Numbered from the stretch's first letter, positions 32,253-40,681 are shown. The stretch: DNA of 64,000 nucleotides from Burkholderia sp. (GCA_031253835.1 JAIRVP010000056.1:124001-188000), one strand, 5' to 3'. Translations and numbers: made by a program. Notes: generated from the letters alone by a model not told the origin.

Positions 32253-33527
32253 ATGAGCATGATCGAAATCGATCCCCCCGGCTTTCAGCCGCCCCGCCCC
32301 GTCGCCGGCGACGACGGGAACCGGCGCACCGTGCTGTACGGCGGCTACACCGTGTTCAGCGTGTTCCAGCCCGTTTTCTCCGTGTCGCACCGTCGCGCGA
32401 TCGGCTATCACGCGTCGCTGCGCGCGCACGACGAGGAAAGCCGCCAGGTGGCGTCGCACGAAGTGTTCACGCAGGCGGCGCGCCGCGGCGACCTGCTCGA
32501 ACTCGGCCGGCTCGCCGAATCGTTGCATCTCGGTAACTTCCACGCGTTCGACAGTCACGACGAATGGCTCTTCCTGAGCCTGCACCCGGCCGCGCTGATG
32601 GACACCATCTACGGCGACGCGCTGCTCGCGAACCTGAAGGCGCTCGGGCTGCCGCCGCACCGCGTGGTGCTCGAGGTGCCCGAGCAGGCGGGCGGCGAAA
32701 CACCGCGCTACGCGGCGATCGTCGACGGGCTGCGCAAGGCCGGCTTCCTGATCGCGCTGGTCGGGTTCGGCGCGAAGCATTCGAACATCGATCGCGTGTG
32801 GCACCTGCATCCCGACATCGTCACGCTCGACCGCGGCATCCTCGCGCAGGCGAGCGAGCACTCGCACCTCGAACGCGTGCTGCCGGGGCTCGTGTCGCTG
32901 CTGCACGAATCCGGCCAGCTCGTGCTGATGGGCGGCCTGTCGACCGAACGCGACGCGCTGATCGCGCTCGAATGCGACGTCGATTTCGTGCAGGGCCAGT
33001 ACTTCGCGGGGCCGAGCGTCGATCCCGTGCAGCCGCAGGCCGCCGCGGGCTGCATGGATACGCTGTCGGCCGCGCTGCGGCTGCGCGTCGCGCAGCGCGA
33101 GCGCACGCAGGCGGAACGGCTCGCGCCGTACGTCGCCGCGCTTGAGGAAGCGAGCCGGAAGCTCGTCGCGGGAGAATCGCTCATCGACGCAGCGGCCGCC
33201 GTGCTCGGGTTGCCCGAGACCGCGCGCTGCTTCCTGCTCGATGCCTCGGGGCGCCAGATCGGCGACAACGTGCTCGCGCGCGGCAGCGTATCGCAGCGTG
33301 CGAAGCGCTTCCGGCCGCTGCTGCATTCGGAAGGAGCCAGCTGGGAGCGCCGTCCGTACTTCATCGACGCGATGCGCGCGCCGGGCCGCGTGCACCTGAC
33401 GCCGCCCTACCTGTCGATCAACGAGGCGCACCTGTGCGTGACCGCATCGATCGCCGCGCCCGCGGCGACCGGCATGCAGGTGCTCTGCGTCGACATCAAC
33501 TGGGAAGCGGCGCTCAACCGCGAGTAA
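32253..33527 (+). CDS. Degenerate EAL-domain protein with C-terminal sensor-like region
   Basis: The protein has 424 residues. An EAL fold covers about 30-265 (VFQPVFSVSHRRAIGYHASLRAH ... VVLEVPEQ ... DFVQGQYFAGPS). Residues needed for cyclic-di-GMP hydrolysis are changed: the EAL Glu is His53, the metal-binding Asn in the NxSP strand is Ser109, the DDFG Asp pair is Leu169-Val170, and the Lys of VKID is Thr191. Glu141/Glu144 and the QGxYF Gln remain. A helix at 275-310 leads to a C-terminal domain (LLDASGRQIGDNV ... RPYFIDAMRAPGRVHLTPPYLS) that resembles a Cache-like fold. It is probably non-catalytic, acting by binding a ligand or partner. It is monocistronic, with a methyltransferase gene convergent 20 bp away. 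Confidence 0.88.
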   Translation: MSMIEIDPPGFQPPRPVAGDDGNRRTVLYGGYTVFSVFQPVFSVSHRRAIGYHASLRAHDEESRQVASHEVFTQAARRGDLLELGRLAESLHLGNFHAFDSHDEWLFLSLHPAALMDTIYGDALLANLKALGLPPHRVVLEVPEQAGGETPRYAAIVDGLRKAGFLIALVGFGAKHSNIDRVWHLHPDIVTLDRGILAQASEHSHLERVLPGLVSLLHESGQLVLMGGLSTERDALIALECDVDFVQGQYFAGPSVDPVQPQAAAGCMDTLSAALRLRVAQRERTQAERLAPYVAALEEASRKLVAGESLIDAAAAVLGLPETARCFLLDASGRQIGDNVLARGSVSQRAKRFRPLLHSEGASWERRPYFIDAMRAPGRVHLTPPYLSINEAHLCVTASIAAPAATGMQVLCVDINWEAALNRE

Positions 33528-33546
33528 GCGCGACCGCGCGCCGCCT

Positions 33547-34152
33547 TCACGCGGCGCCGGCCGCCTTGCGCACGATCAGCCGGTGCACGCGCTTGCCGGA
33601 CGATGCGCTGACTACCTCGTGCTCGTCGATCACGTGCATGCCGGCGCCGAGCGCCGCATGCATCCGCGCCGAATCCAGCGCCGTATAGAGGCGGCCGCGC
33701 TCGTCGCGCAACGTGCCGTTTCCGGCCACCCGCCAGCTCAGGTACAACGTGCCGCCCGGCATCAGCAGATCGGCCAGCCGTGCGGCGGCCGCCGCCGCAT
33801 CGGCCTGTTCGAGGTGCATGACGACCGTCTCGCACAGCACATTGCGAAACGCGCCGGACGGCACGCCGGCCAGCGCCGGCAGCGCGGCGAGTTCGAAGCT
33901 CAGGTCTGGATGGTGCCGACGCGCCTCGTCGAGCAGCGCGGCGCTCGCGTCGTAGCCGCGCACGTCGAAGCCGCGCGACGCGAGCCAGGCCGTGTCGCGG
34001 CCCGCACCGCAGCCGACGTCGGCGGTCGGCCCCGGCGAGAAATGCTGTTCGAGCAGCGCGTACATGTCGTCGGGCGCGGCCTGGTCGAGCCAGTCCTGCG
34101 CATATTGCGCGGCATGCGCGTCGTACGCGTCGAGTGTCGGGCGATCCACCAT
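33547..34152 (-). CDS. Class I SAM-dependent methyltransferase
   Basis: The 201-residue cytoplasmic enzyme has motif I DVGCGAGRDTAWLASRGFDVRGYDAS, the acidic end of strand 2 (YDAS), and motif III-like LMPGGTLYLSWRV. It belongs to the UbiE/Tam-like small-molecule group, but nothing indicates the acceptor. The ATG at 34150-34152 has GAGCACTCACC upstream, a weak ribosome site. It is convergent with the EAL-protein gene and downstream of panE on the same strand, with a 109-bp gap. Confidence 0.88.
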   Translation of the reverse strand: MVDRPTLDAYDAHAAQYAQDWLDQAAPDDMYALLEQHFSPGPTADVGCGAGRDTAWLASRGFDVRGYDASAALLDEARRHHPDLSFELAALPALAGVPSGAFRNVLCETVVMHLEQADAAAAAARLADLLMPGGTLYLSWRVAGNGTLRDERGRLYTALDSARMHAALGAGMHVIDEHEVVSASSGKRVHRLIVRKAAGAA

Positions 34153-34261
34153 GGTGAGTGCTCCGCATAGGCGTCGTATGACGCACCCCGCATCTTAGCC
34201 GTTGCGCCCCGCCTGTGGTGCCGCGCACGGGGCCCGCACCGGCGGATCGCCGGAAGCCGGG

Positions 34262-35299
34262 CTACGCAGCCCGCACGTCGGGCGCCTGCGCGGTCAGCTC
34301 GGTCCACAGCGCATCGCCGCGCCACGCCGGGCGCACGGCCGCGCCTTCCGCGCCGTGGACGAGCGCGCACAGTCGCGCATTGACGGGCGCCGGTGCGCCG
34401 AAGCGCGCGGCCAGCCGCACGATCTCGCCGTTGATCCACTCGACTTCCGTCGCGCGGCGCGCCGCGAGATCGTCGGACATCGACGAGCGCGCAAGCGGGT
34501 CGATCGCGAGCATCCGGCCGCCGAGCACCCGAAAAGCCGCATCGGGCAGATCGAGCACGGCAGGAAGCCAGCCGGCCGGCAGCGGCGTCAGCCGCGCCGG
34601 GCGGATCGCGGCCCGCGCCAGCCAGTGCAGCGCCTCGCGCTGGGCCAGCGCGACGCAGCGGCGATACGCGCGTTGCGCGAGTTCGTCGCGCAGCGGCAGG
34701 TTCGCGAGCGCATTCACCGCGTTGTTCAGGTTGAGCAGCAGCTTCGCCCACTGCACGGCGCGCATGTCGCGATGCAGCGCGAGCGGCAGCCCGGCACGCG
34801 CGAATGCGCCGGCGAACGGCTGCAGCGCGGGTGACGCGTCGGCCGCGAGCGCACCGGCCGAACCCTGGTGAAACGCGCCGGGCCCGCGCTCGATCACGTT
34901 GAACGGCACCATGCCGGCCAGCACGGTCGCTTGCGGCAGCGCATCGCGCAGCACGTCGGCGTTGTGCAGGCCGTTCTGGAAGCTGATCACGATCGTGCCG
35001 GGCCGCAGCACGCCAGCCAGCTGCGCGGCCGCGTCACGCGTTGCGGCCGATTTCACCGTGACGAGCACGAGCCGCGCGTCGGCCGCGGCGGCCGGATCGG
35101 TCGTGAACGCGACATCGGCCGGTGCGAGCGTCGCACGATAGCCGCGCTGGTCGGTCAGCGTGAGTCCGTGCAGGTGTATCGCCTCACCGATCCGCGCACG
35201 GCCGACGAGCGTCACGTGCGCGCCGCCGGCCGCGAGCCGGCCGCCGAGATAGCAGCCGACGGCGCCTGCGCCGAACACGCAGACTGGTGCGTCAGACAT
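34262..35299 (-). CDS. panE: 2-dehydropantoate 2-reductase
   Basis: PanE reduces ketopantoate to pantoate with NADPH for pantothenate/CoA synthesis. The 345-residue protein starts MSDAPVCVFGAGAVGCYLGGRLAAGG, the Rossmann GxGxxG motif. It has the catalytic-Lys context TVKSAATRD, the QNGLHN motif and the C-terminal helical domain with LLLNLNNAVNALANLP. The start at 35299 overlaps the end of the upstream Mpo1-like gene by 8 bp, implying coupling; an ATG 11 codons further up would overlap more. Burkholderia often has several PanE paralogues, so this copy could act on another 2-keto acid. Confidence 0.9.
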   Translation of the reverse strand: MSDAPVCVFGAGAVGCYLGGRLAAGGAHVTLVGRARIGEAIHLHGLTLTDQRGYRATLAPADVAFTTDPAAAADARLVLVTVKSAATRDAAAQLAGVLRPGTIVISFQNGLHNADVLRDALPQATVLAGMVPFNVIERGPGAFHQGSAGALAADASPALQPFAGAFARAGLPLALHRDMRAVQWAKLLLNLNNAVNALANLPLRDELAQRAYRRCVALAQREALHWLARAAIRPARLTPLPAGWLPAVLDLPDAAFRVLGGRMLAIDPLARSSMSDDLAARRATEVEWINGEIVRLAARFGAPAPVNARLCALVHGAEGAAVRPAWRGDALWTELTAQAPDVRAA

Positions 35300-35816
35300 G
35301 CGAGTGCGCGCCGCCGTGTACGGGGCCGGCACGCCGCTCGACTTCGCGGCGCACGTCGCCGCGCAGCCCCGCGAAAAACGCGACTTCGGCCACGACGAAC
35401 AGCGGCCCGACCATCAGGCCGACCAGATCGTCGATGAACGCAGGCTTGCGCCCTTCGAACCAGTGCCCGACGAACTGCACGATCCAGCCGACGACGAACG
35501 CGCCGATGCCGATCGCGAGCCATTGCGCGGTCGGCAGCAATGCGAGCGACTGCGCGGCCCACAGGCCGAGCGCGAACAGCGCGGTCATCACGATCCCGAA
35601 CCGCAGGTCGAGACGCAGGTAGAACACGACGGACGCGACCGCGAGCAGCAGCGCCGGCGACAGCGCGATGCCGGCCAGCATCCCGACCGCCGGCCGCGAC
35701 AGCAGCACCTCGACCGCGAACACGATCATCGGGATCCCGACCAGGTGCGTCGCGATGTTGCGCGCGTCGCGGTGGTAGGCCGCATACTGCGAAAGATGGT
35801 CTTCGAGCGTCTTCAT
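35292..35816 (-). CDS. Mpo1-like / DUF962 membrane protein
   Basis: The 174-residue protein of the YGL010w/Mpo1-like family begins MKTLEDHLSQYAAYHRDARNIATHLVGIP. The conserved HRxxxNxxTHxxGIP-type motif near the start and the later GHWFEGRKPAFIDDLVGL segment are present. It has about four membrane segments. The yeast relative is a dioxygenase in phytosphingosine alpha-oxidation with iron-binding histidines; bacterial roles are unproven. The start at 35816 is supported by AGGAG upstream. It overlaps panE by 8 bp, forming a two-gene unit, and is divergent from the Crp/Fnr regulator with about 80 bp between. Confidence 0.88.
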   Translation of the reverse strand: MKTLEDHLSQYAAYHRDARNIATHLVGIPMIVFAVEVLLSRPAVGMLAGIALSPALLLAVASVVFYLRLDLRFGIVMTALFALGLWAAQSLALLPTAQWLAIGIGAFVVGWIVQFVGHWFEGRKPAFIDDLVGLMVGPLFVVAEVAFFAGLRGDVRREVERRAGPVHGGAHSHV

Positions 35817-35897
35817 CGCGTCTCCTGGTCGGTTATTGAACGCTATGATGCGCGTCACGCCCGAGAACCTCTGTCAGCTACCCGACATCGCGTGCCC

Positions 35898-36605
35898 ATG
35901 TCCTCCTCGCTCGCCCCGTACCTGCCGCAGATCGAAGCGAACTCGTGGTTCGCCGCGCTGCCGCCCGCGTTGCGCGCGGACCTGCTCGCCGGCGCGGTGC
36001 TGCGCCGCCTGCCGGCCGGCCACGCGCTGTTCCGGCGCGGCGATCCGCCGTGCGGGCTGTACGCGGTGCTGGCCGGTTCACTCACGATAGGTGCGGTCGA
36101 CCCGCAGGGCAAGGAAGCGCTGCTGACGGTGGCCGAGCCCGTCACGTGGTTCGGCGAAATCGCGCTGTTCGACGGCCAGCCGCGCACGCACGACGCGATC
36201 GCGCTCGACGATGCGCTGCTGCTGCATGTCCCGCAAGCCGAGCTGCTCGCGATCCTCGATGCGACGCCGCAATACTGGCGGCAGTTCGCGCTGTTGATGG
36301 CGCAGAAGCTGCGCCTGAGCTTCCTGACCGTCGAATCGATGAGCGTGATGCCGGCCGCGCAACGGCTCGCCGCGCGCCTGCTGATGATCGCCGACGGCTA
36401 TGGCGGCATCAGCGCCGGGCGCACGCGCGTGCGGCTGTCGCAGGAAACGCTCGCATCGATGCTGTCGATCACGCGGCAGACCACCAACCAGTTGCTGAAG
36501 GCGCTGCAGGCTGACGGCGTCGTGCGGCTGCATGTCGGCGAAATCGAGCTCGTCGACATCGACGCGCTGCGCCGCGCGAGCGGGCTGGGCGACGGCACGC
36601 GCTGA
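35898..36605 (+). CDS. Crp/Fnr-family transcriptional regulator
   Basis: The 235-residue regulator has an N-terminal cyclic-nucleotide-binding-type barrel (LFRRGDPPCGLYAVLAGSLTIGA ... WFGEIALFDGQPRTHDAIA), a dimer helix and a C-terminal winged helix (RLSQETLASMLSITRQTTNQLLKALQADGVV). There is no N-terminal Cys cluster, so it is not an oxygen-sensing FNR. The barrel has GEIALF and R-T where CRP contacts cAMP, but the effector is uncertain. The start at 35898 gives the family-typical N-terminus; no clear ribosome site. It is divergent from the Mpo1-like/panE unit, which it may regulate. A transporter remnant follows. Confidence 0.9.
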   Translation: MSSSLAPYLPQIEANSWFAALPPALRADLLAGAVLRRLPAGHALFRRGDPPCGLYAVLAGSLTIGAVDPQGKEALLTVAEPVTWFGEIALFDGQPRTHDAIALDDALLLHVPQAELLAILDATPQYWRQFALLMAQKLRLSFLTVESMSVMPAAQRLAARLLMIADGYGGISAGRTRVRLSQETLASMLSITRQTTNQLLKALQADGVVRLHVGEIELVDIDALRRASGLGDGTR

Positions 36606-36622
36606 GCGACGCGCACCGCACC

Positions 36623-36736
36623 GTCATACGTTGCCCTGCCGCCGCCGCGCTCGTCGCCTACGTCGCGCTGGTGTTCTGGCGCGTACCGCCGTGGGCCGTC
36701 GTGATCGCGAGCGCGGCGCTCGGCCTGGCCACCTGA
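36623..36736 (+). pseudogene. Possible remnant of a ChrA-type membrane transporter C-terminus
   Basis: The 38 codons before the TGA at 36734-36736 read as a hydrophobic segment ending PAAAALVAYVALVFWRVPPWAVVIASAALGLAT. This looks like the last membrane segment and loop of a chromate-transporter-like protein. There is no start codon and no upstream coding in this frame. It starts 18 bp after the Crp/Fnr regulator stop. The short length makes the family guess weak; it could also be chance in GC-rich DNA. Confidence 0.4.
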
Positions 36737-36772
36737 GCCGGCAGGTGCGCCGCTTTCCCGCGCGACAAAAAC

Positions 36773-36802
36773 AAAAAAGCCCTCGAAACGAGGGCTTTTT
36801 TT
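36773..36802. terminator. Bidirectional terminator beyond sodB
   Basis: GCCCTCG (36779-36785), loop AAA, CGAGGGC (36789-36795), with an A run before and a T run after. It serves sodB on the minus strand and any plus-strand reading from the Crp/Fnr gene. Confidence 0.93.
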
Positions 36803-36840
36803 GGGGTGCCGCGCGCCGTGGCGGCGCGCCGGCGCCGGAC

Positions 36841-37419
36841 TTACGCGAAGTTCTTCGCTGCGAAGTCCCAGTTCACGATGTTCCAGAACGCTTCGACGAA
36901 CTTCGGACGTGCGTTGCGGTAGTCGATGTAGTACGCGTGTTCCCACACGTCGATCGTCAGCAGTGCCTTGTCGGCGGTCGTCAGCGGCGTCGCTGCGTTG
37001 CTCGTCGACACGATGTCGAGCGAACCGTCAGCCTTCTTCACGAGCCATGCCCAGCCCGAACCGAACGTGCCGACCGCGGCCTTCGTGAACGCTTCCTTGA
37101 ACGCGTCGTACGAACCCCACTTCGCGTTGATCGCGTCGCCCAGCGCGCCCGTCGGTGCGCCGCCGCCGTTCGGCGACAGGCTGTTCCAGAAGAACGTGTG
37201 GTTCCAGATTTGCGCGGCGTTGTTGAAGATGCCGCCCGACGACTTCTTGACGATCTCTTCCAGCGACAGGTTTTCGAATTCCGTGCCCGGGATCAGATTG
37301 TTCAGGTTCGTCACATAAGCCTGATGGTGCTTGCCGTAGTGATACTGGATCGTCTCGAGCGAGATGGTCGGCGCGAGTGCGTCTTCAGCGTACGGGAGCG
37401 GCGGGAGCGTATGAGCCAT
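36841..37419 (-). CDS. sodB: Superoxide dismutase [Fe]
   Basis: SodB dismutates superoxide in the cytoplasm. The 192-residue Fe/Mn-family protein has metal ligands in YHYGKHHQAYVTNLN (His), IWNHTFFWNSL (His) and VWEHAYYIDYRN (Asp/His). The AAQIWNHTFFWNSLSPNGGG segment and the length favour the iron type. The ATG at 37417-37419 is preceded by GAAGGAAT. A promoter lies at 37476-37504. It is downstream of xseA on the same strand but with its own promoter and terminator. Confidence 0.97.
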   Translation of the reverse strand: MAHTLPPLPYAEDALAPTISLETIQYHYGKHHQAYVTNLNNLIPGTEFENLSLEEIVKKSSGGIFNNAAQIWNHTFFWNSLSPNGGGAPTGALGDAINAKWGSYDAFKEAFTKAAVGTFGSGWAWLVKKADGSLDIVSTSNAATPLTTADKALLTIDVWEHAYYIDYRNARPKFVEAFWNIVNWDFAAKNFA

Positions 37420-37475
37420 GGCGATTCCTTCGTTGAGTATGTAGGGAGGCTGTGTTGGATGCTGCCGAGCGTCCG

Positions 37476-37504
37476 ATTGTAGGCGAGGACGAATAACCCC
37501 GCAA
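37476..37504 (-). promoter_or_regulatory. Sigma-70-type promoter of sodB
   Basis: On the minus strand: TTGCGG (37504-37499), 17-bp spacer, TACAAT (37481-37476, five of six). The start would be near 37469, giving a leader of about 50 nt. Confidence 0.65.
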
Positions 37505-37644
37505 ACTCACGGGCCATTTATCCGCGGTATGCGGAAAAGCGATGTTGGCGCATCGTCCGGCCGGACGAACCGGCGATGCGCGGCATCCGTTCCCGTGCGC
37601 AGCGCGTCCGTTGCGGCACCTTCGCTCCGCTTGCGGCGGTTACG

Positions 37645-39027
37645 TCAGATCGTATCGGTCAGCCGCGGCTGCACGTCGGCGAGCGACACGTCGGCCGAGC
37701 CTTCCGCAAGATGCACGGTCAGGCGCCGCTGCGGCTTCAGCGCGTTCGGTGCACGCACCGCACGCCCCGTCTGCGCATCGATCAGCGCCGCATAGCCGCG
37801 CTCGAGCGTGCGCTGCGGGCTCAGCACCTCGAGCCGTGCCGCACAGGCTGACACACGCGCCGTGTCGCGTTCGTGACGGCGCTGCAATGCAACCGCGAGA
37901 CGGTGCGACAGCCCCGCGAGCGCCTGGCGCGCCTGCGTCGGATCGGGCCGCGCACGCTGCCAGCGCAGCTGCACGAGCGCGAAGCGCGCACGCGCATCGC
38001 GCACCGGCCGCGACGCCGCCGACGCGAGCCGCACCGCCAGCTGCTCGACGTGCGTGCGCTGGCGCTGCAGCCGCTCGGCCGGGCTCACGAGCCGGCGCGA
38101 GAGCCAGTCGAGCTGCTGCGCGCGCTGTTCGAGCCGGCGCGCCATGCCGCGCGCGAGCGCGCGCTGGCGGTCGTCGACCTCGCGCAGCAGCAGCGCACGC
38201 TGCGGGCTCGCGAGCTCGGCCGCGCCGGTGGGCGTCGGCGCACGCACGTCGGCCGCGAAATCCGCGATCGTGAAATCGGTTTCGTGCCCGACGCCGCTGA
38301 CGACCGGCACCTCGCTCGCCACGATCGCGCGCGCCAGCGCTTCGTCGTTGAACGACCACAGATCCTCGATCGAGCCGCCGCCGCGGCAGACCAGCAGCAC
38401 GTCGACCTCGCGGCGCGCATTCGCGGCCTCGACGGCCGCGACGAGCTTCTCGGCGGAACCGGCGCCTTGCACCGGCGCCGGATAGACGATCACCGGAATG
38501 TGCGGCGCGCGGCGTGCGAGCGTGGTCAGCACGTCGCGCAGCGCGGCGGCCTGCAGCGACGTGACGATGCCGATCGCGCGCGGGTGGGCCGGCAGCGGCC
38601 GCTTGCGCTCGGCGGCGAACAGGCCCTCGCCTTCGAGCTGGGCCTTCAGCCGCAGGAACGCCTCGTACAGGCGCCCCTGCCCGGTACGCCGCACGGCCTC
38701 GACGTTGAGCTGCACTTCGCCGCGCGGCTCGTACATCGTGACGACCGCGCGCACCTCGATCCGGTCGCCTTCGCGCGGCGTGAATTCCGCGTATTGCGCA
38801 CGGCCGCGGAACATCACGCAGCGCATCTGCGCCTGCTGGTCCTTGATCGAGAAATACCAGTGGCCGCTCGCGGCACGCGTGAAATTCGACACTTCGCCCG
38901 AAATCCACAGCAGCGGAAACGAACGCTCGAGCATCGTCGAAATCGCGCGATTGAGCGCCGAAACGGGAATCACTTCGTCGCCGCCGCGCGTCGCGCCGGG
39001 TGCGGAAAAAGGGGAGTCGGAAAGCAT
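37645..39027 (-). CDS. xseA: Exodeoxyribonuclease VII large subunit
   Basis: XseA is the catalytic subunit of ExoVII, which degrades single-stranded DNA from both ends and acts in mismatch repair and crosslink tolerance. The 460-residue protein has an N-terminal OB fold (SFPLLWISGEVSNFTRAASGHWYFSIKD), the central catalytic domain with GIVTSLQAAALRDVL, LVCRGGGSIEDLWSFNDEALARAI and PVVSGVGHETDFTIADFAADVRAPTPTGAAE, and a long helical C-terminal coiled coil. The length is normal. The small subunit xseB is not adjacent. It is upstream of sodB on the same strand and divergent from lpxK across 450 bp. Confidence 0.96.
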   Translation of the reverse strand: MLSDSPFSAPGATRGGDEVIPVSALNRAISTMLERSFPLLWISGEVSNFTRAASGHWYFSIKDQQAQMRCVMFRGRAQYAEFTPREGDRIEVRAVVTMYEPRGEVQLNVEAVRRTGQGRLYEAFLRLKAQLEGEGLFAAERKRPLPAHPRAIGIVTSLQAAALRDVLTTLARRAPHIPVIVYPAPVQGAGSAEKLVAAVEAANARREVDVLLVCRGGGSIEDLWSFNDEALARAIVASEVPVVSGVGHETDFTIADFAADVRAPTPTGAAELASPQRALLLREVDDRQRALARGMARRLEQRAQQLDWLSRRLVSPAERLQRQRTHVEQLAVRLASAASRPVRDARARFALVQLRWQRARPDPTQARQALAGLSHRLAVALQRRHERDTARVSACAARLEVLSPQRTLERGYAALIDAQTGRAVRAPNALKPQRRLTVHLAEGSADVSLADVQPRLTDTI

Positions 39028-39477
39028 GGGCGGTCAGATGAATGCTGGCGGCGACACGATAGTCCGACACGCGCGCGACGTCCAGCGCCGGCCGCATTCG
39101 GCACGGCACGCGGAAGGTGTCCACACTTTGGCAATCTTCCGCCTAAAACGCATTAAAACCGCTGAAAAACCCAGACGATTCACGGTAACACATTGATTTT
39201 TATAGATTTTTAAATCTTTCGAAATGATTCTCATCCGATTCGATGCCCACCCGGCGGGCGTTTGAGGTGATCGACCGGGGAGTTTTTCACAGAGTTATCC
39301 ACAGGCTGCCGCGATCCGGCCCCGCCGGCTGCGTCGGCCGGTCGCGCTTGCCGCGCCGGCGTGCGGCGCGCTAGAGTGCCGCCTTCCGCAGATCCCGCGG
39401 CATGTGCCGCCCAACGGAGAACCCGCCTTGACGAATCCGTCCCACGCCGCAGCGCACGACGCGCCGCGCCCGGCCCG
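39028..39477. other. 450-bp divergent region between xseA and lpxK
   Basis: No gene was found. It contains an AT-rich patch at about 39165-39235 with a Fur-like site at 39222-39236, then GC-rich sequence up to the lpxK start. In many betaproteobacteria exbB/exbD-like genes precede lpxK; none are here. The xseA promoter and probably the lpxK promoter lie in this region, but no clean hexamers were identified. Confidence 0.6.
39222..39236. promoter_or_regulatory. Fur-like iron-response site
   Basis: AAATGATTCTCATCC contains the dyad ATGAT-T-CTCAT, nine of eleven core positions of the classical Fur box. Outer positions match poorly (one of eight). It lies 195 bp before xseA and about 240 bp before lpxK. 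This is a moderate candidate only. Confidence 0.4.
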
Positions 39478-40506
39478 ATGAGCGCGCCCGGCGGCCTGCT
39501 CGCGCGGCTCGAAGCGCACCTGACACGCGAATGGCAGCGGCGCGGCGCGCTCGCCTGGGCGCTCACGCCGTTCGCCTGCGTGTTCGGCCTGTGCGCGGCG
39601 CTGCGACGCACCGCTTACACGCAGGGCTGGAAACAGCCGGTCGACGTCGGCGTGCCCGTCGTCGTGGTCGGCAACGTGACCGTCGGCGGCACCGGCAAGA
39701 CGCCGACCGTGATCGCGCTCGTCGACGCGCTGCGCGCGGCCGGCTTCACGCCCGGCGTCGTGTCGCGCGGCTACGGCGCGAACGTGCAGGCGCCGACGGC
39801 CGTCACGCCCGCATCGCGCGCCCGCGTCGGCGGCGACGAACCGCTGCTGATCGCGCGCCGCACCGGCGCGCCCGTGTGGGTGTGCCCCGACCGCGTCGCG
39901 GCCGCGCAGGCATTGCGCGCCGCGCATCCGGACGTCGACGTGATCGTCAGCGACGACGGCCTGCAGCACTACCGCCTCGCGCGCACGGTCGAGCTCGTCG
40001 TGTTCGACCACCGGCTCGGCGGCAACGGCTTCCTGCTGCCGGCCGGGCCGCTGCGCGAGCCGCTGTCGCGGCACCGCGACGCGACGCTCGTCAACGATCC
40101 GTACAGCGGCGCGCTGCCGCCATGGCCCGACACCTACGCGCTCGCGCTGACGCCGGGCGCCGCGTGGCACCTCGACCAGCCGGCGCTGCGCCGCCCGCTG
40201 TCGCAGTTCGCGAACGAGCGCGTGCTCGCCGCGGCCGGCATCGGCGCGCCGGAACGCTTCTTCGCGACGCTGCGGGCGGCCGGTCTCGCGCCGGCGACGC
40301 GCGCGCTGCCCGACCACTACGCGTTCGCGGACAATCCGTTCGTCGACGATGCCGTCGATGCAATCCTGATTACCGAGAAGGATGCAGTAAAATTGGGCGC
40401 TTCCTGGCGCGACGCTCGACTGTGGGTGGTCCCCGTCGAAGCCGCGCTCGACCCTCGCCTCATTGCCCTCGTTGTGGAGAAACTCCGTGGACGCTCGCCT
40501 GCTTGA
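39478..40506 (+). CDS. lpxK: Tetraacyldisaccharide 4'-kinase
   Basis: LpxK phosphorylates the lipid A precursor at the 4' position, using ATP at the inner membrane. The 342-residue protein begins MSAPGGLLARLEAHLTREW, has a hydrophobic membrane-contacting helix (LAWALTPFACVFGLCAALRR), the P-loop VVGNVTVGGTGKTPTVIAL, the SRGYG motif and the catalytic VSDDGLQHYRLAR. The start at 39478 is chosen by family length; an extension from 39361 is Arg-rich. The stop overlaps the start of the Trm112-family gene by 20 bp, so the two are translated together. Confidence 0.96.
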   Translation: MSAPGGLLARLEAHLTREWQRRGALAWALTPFACVFGLCAALRRTAYTQGWKQPVDVGVPVVVVGNVTVGGTGKTPTVIALVDALRAAGFTPGVVSRGYGANVQAPTAVTPASRARVGGDEPLLIARRTGAPVWVCPDRVAAAQALRAAHPDVDVIVSDDGLQHYRLARTVELVVFDHRLGGNGFLLPAGPLREPLSRHRDATLVNDPYSGALPPWPDTYALALTPGAAWHLDQPALRRPLSQFANERVLAAAGIGAPERFFATLRAAGLAPATRALPDHYAFADNPFVDDAVDAILITEKDAVKLGASWRDARLWVVPVEAALDPRLIALVVEKLRGRSPA

Positions 40507-40681
40507 AATCATTGTGTGCCCTATCTGCAAAGGCCCGCTCCACTACGACCGCGCCGCGCAGGAGCTGATCTGCAACGCGGACAAGCTCGCGTACCCGATC
40601 CGCGACGGCATCCCCGTGATGCTCGTCGACGAAGCGCGCCAGACCGTCGAAGGCACGCCGGTCGATCCGGCCGGCCGCTAA
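40487..40681 (+). CDS. Trm112-family zinc-ribbon-like protein
   Basis: The 64-residue protein starts at GTG 40487 with GGAG eight bases upstream, both inside the end of lpxK. The sequence MDARLLEIIVCPICKGPLHYDRAAQELICNADKLAYPIRDGIPVML is a complete Trm112/YcaR-type domain with a CPxC pair and a further Cys. Eukaryotic Trm112 is an activator of methyltransferases; the bacterial proteins are thought to act similarly, but the partner is not known. The lpxK-Trm112-kdsB order is common in proteobacteria. Confidence 0.93.
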   Translation: MDARLLEIIVCPICKGPLHYDRAAQELICNADKLAYPIRDGIPVMLVDEARQTVEGTPVDPAGR

